Shown here one piece after another: positions 28,074 to 36,743 of a stretch of 56,142 nucleotides of DNA; position 1 is the stretch's first letter; each line of letters opens with the position of its first letter. The position numbers were made by a program, and so were the translations under genes. The notes beneath the pieces are model-generated. The model was not told the origin of the DNA, made no database searches, and saw nothing but the letters and a program-made list of their open reading frames with translations. This DNA comes from Fluviicola sp. (GTDB taxonomy: Bacteria > Bacteroidota > Bacteroidia > Flavobacteriales_D > Crocinitomicaceae). The stretch covers positions 1,211-57,352 of the forward strand of contig NVXV01000013.1 in the NCBI GenBank assembly GCA_002734085.1. Direction: 5' to 3'.

Positions 28074-31000
28074 ATGAAAATATTAATTTCAACCCTCTGT
28101 TTTGTTTTGCTGTCACTATCATTAGTGTACAGTCAGGAAGTGGTGTATGAAGGAAAATTATCAGACCATGATGACGGTTCAAAATTAAGTGGAGTAGAAG
28201 TAAAGGCATTTGCCAATGGTTCTGAAGTTTATAGCACTTCTACTGGTAGGAGAGGAGAGTATGTAGTTAAACTGCCTGTTGGTAAGGTTTACACTGTCAA
28301 ATACATGAAAAACGGTTATGTTACAAAAACAATGCGGATTGATGTAACTAATGTAAATGAAGAAGATTTGCCGATAGGCGGAAAGATTATGCCTCCTGTA
28401 GATATTGACTTATTCACTAAACGAGAAAACGTTGATTTTTCATTTCTAGAAGAAGAACCAGTTGTAACTTGGGAGTATGATACGCGAAACTTGATAATGG
28501 AGTGGGATAAAAAGGTCTATAATAATATGAAAAAACGTATTGATGACCTTTTGGCGGAAGCTGATGATAAAGAAAAGGAGAACGAAGCTAAATACAATGC
28601 ACTTATAAAAGAAGCCGATAATCTTTACGATGAAGAATCTTACAAAGAAGCTCTAGCAAAGTATGAAGAAGCCCTTCAAGTACCAGGAAAGCAAACAGAG
28701 GAACACCCAAATAATCGTTTAATTGAAATTGAGAAATTACTACAAGAAATCGCTGAAAAAGAATTAGAGGAAAAGCAAGGTGATCAGGCTTATCAAAATC
28801 TATTAACTGCAGCTGATAATTTAGCAAGTAACAAAGAGTACGATAAAGCACTGGATAAATATGAAGAGGCACTTGAACTTAAACCAGGTGAACAATATCC
28901 GTTGGATAAAATCGATGAAGTAATGGCTGCTAAAAAAGCAGCGCTGGATAAAAAAGAATATGATAAATTTATAGAGCAAGGTGATAACTTTTTTAGTCAA
29001 AACAGTTTGAAAGCGGCAAGGGATATGTATACGAATGCTTCAAAATTATTTCCTGATGAAACGTATCCTAAAGAACAGTTACAAAAAATTCAAGATAAAT
29101 TAGACGCTGAGAAGGACCAACGTGAGAAAAAAGAAAAGTATGATGAAGCTATAGCTGAGGCCGATAGATTGTTTGGTGAAGAAAAGTATGAGCAGTCGAT
29201 AGTGAAGTATAAAGAAGCAATAGAATTTGAAAGTGCAGCAACTTATCCAAAAGAGCGAATCAAAATTGCTGAAAAAAAGTTTGCTGAACAACAAGAACAA
29301 GAGCGTATAAAAGAAGAGGTTGACGCAATTGTTAAAGAAGCAGATATTCTGGCAAACTCAAGAAATTATGAAGATGCTATAGCAAAGTATGACGAAGCAC
29401 TCGCATTGTTGTCAACTCCTGAAATAGAGGAGAAGAAGCAAAGCGCGGTTGAGAAACTAGAGGCGCTTCAAAATGAAGAAAAGAGAGCAGAGCAGATTGA
29501 AAAGTTATTGGCTGCTGCAAATGAAAGTTTTGAAGCAGGGTATTTTCAAGATGCATTAAACGATTATGAAGCCGTTTTAAATATCGAAGATACAAATACT
29601 GAAGCTATTGAAGGTGCAGAAAAAGCTAAAGCCGCAATTAAGAAAGAAGAGAATGAAGAAGCCTTGAAAGAAGAGTTTGATGAACTTGTTACTAACGCAG
29701 ATAAGTTGTACAGCGATGAAAACTGGAAAGAAGCCGAACAAATGTATGTTGCAGCTAAAAAGTTAATTGATGATGATACTCATGTAAATGATCGGTTGGT
29801 AAATGTTCGTGAGAAAATTGCAGAAAACGAAACTTTAGCTGAGCAAGAAGAACAAATTCAAAATTTATTAGATCAAGCAGCTCGTCAAAAGAATGACAAA
29901 AAATGGGATGAGGCAATTTCGACTTATGAGGAGATTTTAGCGATTAAGGCTGATCACAGTGAAGCAAAAACATTGCTGGCAGAAACTAAAACACTCAAAG
30001 AAGAGTGGCTTACAAATAAAGAAAATCAAGAGAAATTTGATAAATTAAAATCCGAAGCAGATCAGTTGTTTGCTCAGGAAAAATGGGCGGAAGCAAAAGA
30101 AAAATACAAATCAGCGAAGGATATTCAAGCCAGTACAGAAGTTGACGACCAATTGAAAATAATTGAGCAAGAACTTTCAAAATTAAGTTCGGCTAAAGAA
30201 AAGGAAGAAAAGTACAAAGAAGCTATGTCAGCTGCTGCTAGTTTAGAAGAAGGTGAAGAGTATCAGAAAGCCATAGATAAATACAATGATGCTTTAGCCT
30301 ATAAAGAGGGAGATGCAGAAGCTACAAATAAGATTAAGGATTTACAAGATAAATTAAAAGCTTTAGAAAAAGAAGCAGAGAAGGAAGAGAAGTTCTTAGC
30401 GGCAATGGAGAAGGGTAAAGCCGCTTTTGAAGATGAGGATTATTCTGCAGCAATCAAATTTTATGACGACGCATTAGAGATAAAACCAATGGATCCTGAG
30501 GTATTAGAATTAAAGCGTAATACTAAAAAAGAATTGGATAAGCTTTCTAGTCAAGAAGAGCAGTTTCAACAACTTCTCAGTGAAGCAAAGGAAAATAAGG
30601 ATAATGGCGAGTTAGAAGTGGCTAAAGATTTATATGTACAGGCCCAGCAAATGAAGCCTAAGGATCCAATCCCCCAAAATGCTATTGTTGAAATTGACGA
30701 ACTTTTACGTCAGCGAGAGGAAGAAATGGCAGAGAATAGTGAGCAAGAAAAGATTGATCAAAACTATCAAAGTAAACTTGACTTAGCTGAAGTTGCTGCT
30801 CAAAACTTTAATTATGCAAATGCGATAGATCATTTGAAAGAGGCTTCTAAAATTAAACCTGAAGAAGAATTTCCTCGGAAAAAAATAAGTGAATATCAGG
30901 CTTTACTTGATCAAATCGAAGCACAAAACAGCAAAGAAAAGAAATACGACGATGCAATTCGTAAAGCTGATCAGGCTTTTACAAATAAAAAGTACAATGA

Positions 31001-33269
31001 GAGTATTGATCTTTATGCAGAAGCACTCAAGATTAAGGAAGGTGACGAATATGCGAAATCTCAAATACAAAAAGCGGAAGATGCATTAAATACACTTGAA
31101 GAAAACTCTGTAGACGCAGAATTTAATGCAATTGTTGCTAATGCCAATCAAGCATTTCAAAATAAGGAGTATGAAAAAGCACTTTCAAAGTATGAAGAAG
31201 CGCTTGAAATAAAACCTGACGATACTTTTGCTAAAGATCGAAGAGATGAAACAAAACAAATTATTGAGGATTTAGAAAATGATGCTGTTGCTAATACAGA
31301 GAAGGAGAAGGCCTTTAAGAAACTAATTATTGAAGCCGATGATTTATTTGACAACAAGAGGTTTATTGATGCAAAAGACAAGTATGAAGCGGCATTAGAT
31401 TTATTTCCGAATGATGCACACGCTATTAAAAGGGTTCAACAAAGTATTGAGAAAGCAAAAGAGAAGGTGAATGCTGGTGATGAAGCGCGGTATCAAAAGA
31501 TTTTAACTAAGGCAGATGAATATTTTGATGAGGAAAATTATGATAAAGCAATTTCGCTGTACGAAAGAGCATTAGGTCTGAGATCTTATGATAAATATCC
31601 AAAAGATAAAATTACTGAGATTAAAGCCATTCTAAGTAAACCAGAGAAACCAGAAGTAAGTCTCGAATATTTAGGAGAAGAAGAAGATATATCAATTCTG
31701 GAAGGTCAGGCATTGCTTGAAAATGCAGAAAAGCAAAGAGTGAGCATGAAACAAAAAACTGTAGAAGGAAGGATTCGTAAGAACGAAGAAAACTTCGAAG
31801 CAAAAACAGCGGATGATTATGAAGAGCGAGTAGAGTATCAAAATGAAATTATTAGAATAAGTAGTCAAAGAGCTAAAGCTTATTCGGAAGAGGTGGCTGA
31901 TCATCTAGATATAGCAGAAGAAGTAGATGATGATATGTTCAGTATTTCTCAACAAAGATTACAAGAGAATAAATTTGAACGCGGCAGTGTATTGAGACAA
32001 AATGATAAACTAACATATATAAGTGACGATTATACTGCAACTCACAAAGAGAAGTCTACAGCACACCTTATCAATGCAGATAAAATTGATGAGATAGAGA
32101 TAAAACACGATGCCCAATCATTGGCTGAAAGGACTAATGATAGAAGTGATACCCAGAATACGCATGAGGAATTGGAAGATATAGCTGAGGATACTAGAGA
32201 TGATTTTCAGCGTGCCATAGATATGAGAAAAGAGAATGAGGTAGAAGTTGACAAAATTCAAAAAGGAAAGGAAATTAGAGATTTTGAAGATACGAATGAT
32301 AACTATGAAAAGTTGCAGGATATTGAAGATCAAGCTACCCTTGCTGAATTAAAGAAACACGAATCGTCTAAAGAAAAAGAAGCTATCAATGAACAAATCA
32401 ACGAAGATATTGCTTTACTTGAAGGCAACCTCAAAAGAAAAGCATCTAACGAGCAACAAGAGGTGTACAATGAAAATTTAGAAGTTGACGCACAACTAAC
32501 TAAGGTCTCAGAAAAGTATAAAGAATCTCAGGCAGACAATGACGATGCGCGTAGAGAAACTGTTGAAGATATTAAAAAGATTGAAGCAGGGCAGGATGAG
32601 AAGAATATCACTTTAAACGAGAAAAAAACAGAAGAGATTCAGAAAAATGTTGAATATTCTGAGGACATTAAGGAAATGGAAAAAGAAGGTTATCTTGAAA
32701 TGAAAGATGATCTTTTAGCTATAAATGAAGAAATTAAGTCACAAGAAGAAATGTTGGAAAGAGCTGTTCAAGTGAAGTCGGATGAAAAAAATAAACAAAG
32801 AGAAGAAACAATAAATGAAATTGATTTAACAGAGTCTAAAGTTGCTGCAGCGAAAGAAGGCAAGGAGGAGCAAACAAAAGAGAATAATGAATCAGTAAAA
32901 GCTGTAGAAGCTTCAATAGATGCAGCTCGAGATATAAAAGATGAAGCTGCCACTAAAGAAAAGCAAAAGACTCAAAAATACTTAGAGGAACTAGAAGAAA
33001 AAGATTTCAATTACACATCTGAAATTGCAAACTCATTGGGTGATGAATACCCAGAAGGAGTGTCGCAAGAGAACTTTGTAACTAGAGATAAAGATAATTT
33101 ACCTGTAAAAATTGTTACGCGTAGAATTGTAGTTCAAAATGGAAGAGGTGAAGTTTATATGCGCGTTCAAAATAGAAATGGTGTTACATACAGCAAAAAT
33201 GGAAGTCCAATCTCAGAAATGGCTTGGATAAAAGGGACTGAAAATGCAAACTTGGAAAAACATTACTAG
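28074..33269 (+). CDS. Giant exported TPR/coiled-coil protein with 17 repeats
   Basis: 1731 residues. Signal peptide 1-21 (ending VYSQ); residues about 25-105 form a carboxypeptidase-regulatory-like Ig fold (KLSGVEVKAFANGSEVYST); residues about 173-1187 hold 17 successive copies of a unit of about 60 residues (Y-x-x-L-x-x-x-A-D-x-L-F-x-x-x-x-Y-x-x-A-x-x-K-Y-x-x-A-L), i.e. one TPR hairpin plus a linking helix. Residues about 1188-1640 are highly charged and helical, likely coiled coil. The last 80 residues (EYPEGVSQENFVTRD, VKIVTRRIVVQNG) resemble a tail domain common to large Bacteroidota TPR proteins. It is probably a periplasmic scaffold; the function is unknown. It overlaps the ApbE gene by 26 bases. 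Confidence 0.85.
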   Translation: MKILISTLCFVLLSLSLVYSQEVVYEGKLSDHDDGSKLSGVEVKAFANGSEVYSTSTGRRGEYVVKLPVGKVYTVKYMKNGYVTKTMRIDVTNVNEEDLPIGGKIMPPVDIDLFTKRENVDFSFLEEEPVVTWEYDTRNLIMEWDKKVYNNMKKRIDDLLAEADDKEKENEAKYNALIKEADNLYDEESYKEALAKYEEALQVPGKQTEEHPNNRLIEIEKLLQEIAEKELEEKQGDQAYQNLLTAADNLASNKEYDKALDKYEEALELKPGEQYPLDKIDEVMAAKKAALDKKEYDKFIEQGDNFFSQNSLKAARDMYTNASKLFPDETYPKEQLQKIQDKLDAEKDQREKKEKYDEAIAEADRLFGEEKYEQSIVKYKEAIEFESAATYPKERIKIAEKKFAEQQEQERIKEEVDAIVKEADILANSRNYEDAIAKYDEALALLSTPEIEEKKQSAVEKLEALQNEEKRAEQIEKLLAAANESFEAGYFQDALNDYEAVLNIEDTNTEAIEGAEKAKAAIKKEENEEALKEEFDELVTNADKLYSDENWKEAEQMYVAAKKLIDDDTHVNDRLVNVREKIAENETLAEQEEQIQNLLDQAARQKNDKKWDEAISTYEEILAIKADHSEAKTLLAETKTLKEEWLTNKENQEKFDKLKSEADQLFAQEKWAEAKEKYKSAKDIQASTEVDDQLKIIEQELSKLSSAKEKEEKYKEAMSAAASLEEGEEYQKAIDKYNDALAYKEGDAEATNKIKDLQDKLKALEKEAEKEEKFLAAMEKGKAAFEDEDYSAAIKFYDDALEIKPMDPEVLELKRNTKKELDKLSSQEEQFQQLLSEAKENKDNGELEVAKDLYVQAQQMKPKDPIPQNAIVEIDELLRQREEEMAENSEQEKIDQNYQSKLDLAEVAAQNFNYANAIDHLKEASKIKPEEEFPRKKISEYQALLDQIEAQNSKEKKYDDAIRKADQAFTNKKYNESIDLYAEALKIKEGDEYAKSQIQKAEDALNTLEENSVDAEFNAIVANANQAFQNKEYEKALSKYEEALEIKPDDTFAKDRRDETKQIIEDLENDAVANTEKEKAFKKLIIEADDLFDNKRFIDAKDKYEAALDLFPNDAHAIKRVQQSIEKAKEKVNAGDEARYQKILTKADEYFDEENYDKAISLYERALGLRSYDKYPKDKITEIKAILSKPEKPEVSLEYLGEEEDISILEGQALLENAEKQRVSMKQKTVEGRIRKNEENFEAKTADDYEERVEYQNEIIRISSQRAKAYSEEVADHLDIAEEVDDDMFSISQQRLQENKFERGSVLRQNDKLTYISDDYTATHKEKSTAHLINADKIDEIEIKHDAQSLAERTNDRSDTQNTHEELEDIAEDTRDDFQRAIDMRKENEVEVDKIQKGKEIRDFEDTNDNYEKLQDIEDQATLAELKKHESSKEKEAINEQINEDIALLEGNLKRKASNEQQEVYNENLEVDAQLTKVSEKYKESQADNDDARRETVEDIKKIEAGQDEKNITLNEKKTEEIQKNVEYSEDIKEMEKEGYLEMKDDLLAINEEIKSQEEMLERAVQVKSDEKNKQREETINEIDLTESKVAAAKEGKEEQTKENNESVKAVEASIDAARDIKDEAATKEKQKTQKYLEELEEKDFNYTSEIANSLGDEYPEGVSQENFVTRDKDNLPVKIVTRRIVVQNGRGEVYMRVQNRNGVTYSKNGSPISEMAWIKGTENANLEKHY

Positions 33270-34347
33270 AATTTTCATTTTTCTTCTTGCGTTTGTCTCT
33301 TGTAGTGACAATATCGAAAATAAAGATTCCAAAATTTCATCTAATGCAGACCAGTATGTTAACGCAGAAGATGTATGGTATATTTCACAAACAGCCATTA
33401 AAGGAAATACACAGGGTACAACATTTATAGTGAAAACAAGTGAAGATACTTTGCTTTCTTCACCAGCTGAGATTAGTCAACTGCTAAAAGAGTTTGACTT
33501 ACAGTTGTCTGGATATATACGAAACTCTGTTTTGTCAAAATTTAATGCACTTGGTAAAAATGACCGTTTAGATATATCATCTTATTCGGAATTCAAGACT
33601 TGTTACTTGTTGAGTCAAGAAATCTATAAACGAACAAATGGTGCTTTTGATCCTTCGGTTTTTCCTTTAGTTAAGGCATGGGGTTTTTTTAAAGAAATAG
33701 ACAATCCACCTAAGGATACTCAAATTGATAGTATTTTGACTTTTATTGGATTCGAAAGCGATGTACATCATACATTCGAGAACGATGTGATAAAAAAAAT
33801 AGACGCAAGATTTGAACTTGATTTTAATGCAATAGCACAGGGACTCTCTGTTGATTACTTAGCTGAGATGTTAGAAGAGAAAGGACAAGAAAACTATTTT
33901 ATTGAAATAGGAGGGGAAATTAGAACGAAAGGAGTGAATAACGAAAGTAAACCGTGGATAATTGGAATAGATCTACCTACTGACGATAATGATGGGTCTA
34001 AGGCTCGTAAATTAGAGAATTACTTAAGTTTAAACAATGTTTCAGTAGCCACTTCTGGAGATTATCGGAAATATTATGAGAAAGACGGTAAGCGATACAG
34101 CCACACTTTAAATCCAAAGACGGGTTACCCGGTTCAACATAATTTATTGAGTACAACAGTTATAGCAAAAAACACTGCAACAGCTGACGGCTATGCAACT
34201 GCTTTTATGACAATGGGAGTCAATAAATCATTGGAGTTTGTCGAAGAAAATCCCGAATTAGAAATAGAAGTATATTTATTGTTTGAAAACGACAACGGAA
34301 GAATAGAACGTGCTTACAGCAAGGGGTTTAAGCAATATTTCCTTTGA
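33244..34347 (+). CDS. apbE: FAD:protein FMN transferase (ApbE family), lipoprotein
   Basis: 367 residues. The signal peptide ends in a lipobox (LAFVSC-S-D), so it is anchored in the periplasm. Seen: NGAFDPSVFPLVKAWGF, DFNAIAQGLSVDYLA, FIEIGGEIRTKG, YSHTLNPKTGYPV and the Mg-binding TADGYATAFMTMG, all typical of ApbE. It transfers FMN from FAD to a Thr of target proteins such as RnfG/NqrB/NqrC or other FMN-bind-domain proteins. No target gene is in the window. The start lies inside the end of the giant TPR gene (26-base overlap). Confidence 0.92.
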   Translation: MQTWKNITRIFIFLLAFVSCSDNIENKDSKISSNADQYVNAEDVWYISQTAIKGNTQGTTFIVKTSEDTLLSSPAEISQLLKEFDLQLSGYIRNSVLSKFNALGKNDRLDISSYSEFKTCYLLSQEIYKRTNGAFDPSVFPLVKAWGFFKEIDNPPKDTQIDSILTFIGFESDVHHTFENDVIKKIDARFELDFNAIAQGLSVDYLAEMLEEKGQENYFIEIGGEIRTKGVNNESKPWIIGIDLPTDDNDGSKARKLENYLSLNNVSVATSGDYRKYYEKDGKRYSHTLNPKTGYPVQHNLLSTTVIAKNTATADGYATAFMTMGVNKSLEFVEENPELEIEVYLLFENDNGRIERAYSKGFKQYFL

Positions 34348-34425
34348 GAAAATTGATGTTTTAACTAATCGTCAATCCGCTCAATTTTTTCATTGTTATC
34401 TCAGAATTTTTACTAACTTTAAGAT

Positions 34426-34662
34426 ATGAAGAATTTTGTATTTACTTTAGTAAGTGTTTTTTTTGTCGTGGTTAATGCCTTTGCTCAAACACCACAAAAC
34501 ATTGATTTAGGTGACGATAAGAATCAAAGTCTATGGAATTCAACTTCAGCGATAATTTTCGTTGCAGTTATCATTCTTTTGCTAATCATTGGTCGAACTT
34601 GGTCAAAAAAGGTGCACGAAAAGCGTGATGAAATGGCTAAAAAAGATAAAGAAGATAAATAG
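34426..34662 (+). CDS. Small membrane protein
   Basis: 78 residues. A signal peptide (1-20, VVNAFAQ) precedes a short acidic stretch, one transmembrane helix (about 42-60, SAIIFVAVIILLLIIG) and a strongly charged tail (KRDEMAKKDKEDK), so it is predicted to span the inner membrane once with a cytoplasmic basic tail. I recognise no family. It follows apbE by 78 bases on the same strand. It looks like a real gene because it has a signal peptide, a TM helix and a charged tail in order. Confidence 0.65.
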   Translation: MKNFVFTLVSVFFVVVNAFAQTPQNIDLGDDKNQSLWNSTSAIIFVAVIILLLIIGRTWSKKVHEKRDEMAKKDKEDK

Positions 34663-34671
34663 CTTGTTACT

Positions 34672-35475
34672 TTACTTTTTAACGATTAAGATACTAACTC
34701 TTCTATTCTTTTGCATCGATTCTGCATCAACTTCTTCTCGAATCTTTCGCGAAGATCCATAGCCTTTATGAGAAAGTCTTTCTGGAGAAATTCCTCGCTC
34801 TATTAATTCATTATAGATTGCTTCAGCTCTGTTTTCTGATAAATCATAAGTTCCAGTATCCGTGTCTAACCCATCTCCTGTATCCTGACAACAAATATGC
34901 CCCTGAATTTCAATTTTTAGACTAGGATTATTTTCAAGTATGTCTGTTAATTCATCTAAAATAGGTAGAGAATATGATTTCAAAAAGTGACGTCCACCAT
35001 GAAATTCTAACCCACCTATATTTAAGATGTCACCAACTTTTATTTTGTCAATTGTAGCTTGATTTAGCTCCTCGTCTTTTGTTTTTGAAAGATGTTCTTG
35101 ATTAAGTTCTGTATTAGCAGCAGTAATTGTTACTCTTCTATTCTGACTAAAGGTAGAAGCATTATTTGTTTCACCTTTCCCCTCAAGTGTTTTGATATTC
35201 TGCTTAACTACCCCATTACTAATTAGGTATTCAGCAACACTATTCGCTCTTTTAATTGATAAAGATGTATTATAAGAAGTACTTCCTGTACTATCTGTAA
35301 AACCTTTTATTTCAAGCTTTTTGTTATGTATCGAAGGAAGAAATTCATCTAATACTTTCTTAGATTCTTGTGTTAAAGTAAAGCTATCTATCTCAAAATA
35401 TACATTTTTCGTTAGCTCCTGACTAATTGAAGTAAGTGAGAACAAAATCGAGATTGTGAAAATTATATGCTTCAT
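34672..35475 (-). CDS. Exported protein with two tandem OmpA domains
   Basis: 267 residues with a signal peptide (1-18). The first OmpA-like domain (about 22-120) has EIKGFTDSTGSTSYNTSLS and RANSVAEYL and NRRVTI; the second (about 150-267) has IEIQGHICCQDTGDG, LSENRAEAIYNELI, GYGSSRKI and KNRRVSILI. Each domain keeps the peptidoglycan-binding pattern D/N..LS..RA..V...L and NRRV. There is no barrel or lipobox, so it is a soluble periplasmic peptidoglycan binder. It is convergent with the small membrane gene (9 bases apart). The second domain has a rare C-C pair. Confidence 0.85.
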   Translation of the reverse strand: MKHIIFTISILFSLTSISQELTKNVYFEIDSFTLTQESKKVLDEFLPSIHNKKLEIKGFTDSTGSTSYNTSLSIKRANSVAEYLISNGVVKQNIKTLEGKGETNNASTFSQNRRVTITAANTELNQEHLSKTKDEELNQATIDKIKVGDILNIGGLEFHGGRHFLKSYSLPILDELTDILENNPSLKIEIQGHICCQDTGDGLDTDTGTYDLSENRAEAIYNELIERGISPERLSHKGYGSSRKIREEVDAESMQKNRRVSILIVKK

Positions 35476-35555
35476 AGATTCAGTTTTATTGATTATAACT
35501 ATACTTTGGTTTGTCGGTTACAATTTAGTTCAAAAGACTGAAAAAGTAACTTTGG

Positions 35556-36002
35556 TTAATTCTCTTTTCCTTCTGTAGGTTTTGAGTCGTTACTCTTATT
35601 TTCTGTAGTTTCCTTTTTGAGTAATGAGTTATCAAAAATTTCTTCTAAGTCTTCGCTTCTAAGTTCATGTGACTTACGATCATACTTTCCTTCTAAATCA
35701 TCCATTAGAGATTTTTTCCAAAGTGGTACACCAACAAAATAGGAGGACCTACCAATTAAATGTGCACCAATTGGAGCTGTTAGGAGTAAGAATAGTATTA
35801 TAGCTACGGCTCGAGTACCAATTGATACGTCTGAAAAATAGAGAGTCATTCCAATAAGAATCAGCCCAACTCCAAGTGTAGCAGCTTTGGTAGTAACTGA
35901 AATTCTTAGAAATAAATCGGGCATACGCAATATCCCGACTGCTGCTAACAGTATAAATAATGTGCCAAGAGAAATAATAATCATTATAGCTAATTCATTC
36001 AT
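35556..36002 (-). CDS. mrpG: Mrp cation/proton antiporter subunit G
   Basis: 148 residues. Three transmembrane helices (IIISLGTLFILLAAVGILRM; GVGLILIGMTLYF; IILFLLLTAPIGAHLIG) are followed by a long charged cytoplasmic tail of about 60 residues that typical MrpG lacks (it is usually near 110-120). The motif GILRMPDLFLRI is the PhaG/MnhG signature. It is the last gene of the mrpABCDEFG operon and overlaps mrpF by 8 bases. Confidence 0.9.
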   Translation of the reverse strand: MNELAIMIIISLGTLFILLAAVGILRMPDLFLRISVTTKAATLGVGLILIGMTLYFSDVSIGTRAVAIILFLLLTAPIGAHLIGRSSYFVGVPLWKKSLMDDLEGKYDRKSHELRSEDLEEIFDNSLLKKETTENKSNDSKPTEGKEN

Positions 36003-36270
36003 CTTTCTTTCGTTTTTCTAAATAATAGGAAAAGGCTACAGTTCCTAAGAAGGCAATGAGCGCAAAAATCATGGCAATATCTAAGAATGAAGGCCGGTTG
36101 GCAATGACTGCATACACGGCGATTACACCTATTCCTATAGTAATTAATAAATCCAGTGCGATTACGCGGTCTGAAAGTGTTGGACCAATCAAGAACCGAA
36201 TAAAAACAAGTAATCCCGAGACACTTAGTGTCGGCAGTATAATATATGTGAGAAATTCGTAAATAGTCAT
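35995..36270 (-). CDS. mrpF: Mrp cation/proton antiporter subunit F
   Basis: 91 residues with three transmembrane helices (YIILPTLSVSGLLVFIRFLI; LLITIGIGVIAVYAVI; DIAMIFALIAFLGTVAFSYY). RFLIGPTLSDRVIALDLL and FLDIAMIFALIAFLGTVAF match MrpF. Its ATG overlaps mrpE's stop by 4 bases. It is required for activity of the antiporter in other bacteria. Confidence 0.93.
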   Translation of the reverse strand: MTIYEFLTYIILPTLSVSGLLVFIRFLIGPTLSDRVIALDLLITIGIGVIAVYAVIANRPSFLDIAMIFALIAFLGTVAFSYYLEKRKKDE

Positions 36271-36743
36271 CTCAATATATTTAATATTCGTCTTTCAAAA
36301 CCATTTTTAATATCCTTAATAAATTCTTCTTTATCATGAATATACATAGCATGTACATAAAGTACTTTCCGATCTTTAGAAACATCTAGACTTAGAGTTC
36401 CTGGAGTTAATGAGATTAAATTTGCAAGTAAAGTGATCTCCAAGTTAGACTTAGCGTCGAGAGGAAGCATTACAATTCCTGGTTTCATGTAAAATTTTGG
36501 GGTGACAACATCAGCTGCAACCTGAATGTTTGCTTTAATTAACTCATAGAGAAAGAAAAAGACGAAGGCTATGATTCGCGGTAAAATCCTAAAGTACTTT
36601 CTGCTTTTTTCATTCCTGCTAATCAACCAAAGGACTAGAAAGCTGAGTACGTAGCCAAAAATAAAGTTTATGAAAACTAGGCTGCCTGTAAGGAAAACCC
36701 AAACAATTGTCAATAATATGTTGAGTAGAAATTGCGTTCTCAT
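36267..36743 (-). CDS. mrpE: Mrp cation/proton antiporter subunit E
   Basis: 158 residues. Two N-terminal helices and a soluble C-terminal domain with NLEITLLANLISLTPGTLSLDV are the MrpE pattern. The gene overlaps mrpD by 4 bases (ATGA). Confidence 0.93.
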   Translation of the reverse strand: MRTQFLLNILLTIVWVFLTGSLVFINFIFGYVLSFLVLWLISRNEKSRKYFRILPRIIAFVFFFLYELIKANIQVAADVVTPKFYMKPGIVMLPLDAKSNLEITLLANLISLTPGTLSLDVSKDRKVLYVHAMYIHDKEEFIKDIKNGFERRILNILR

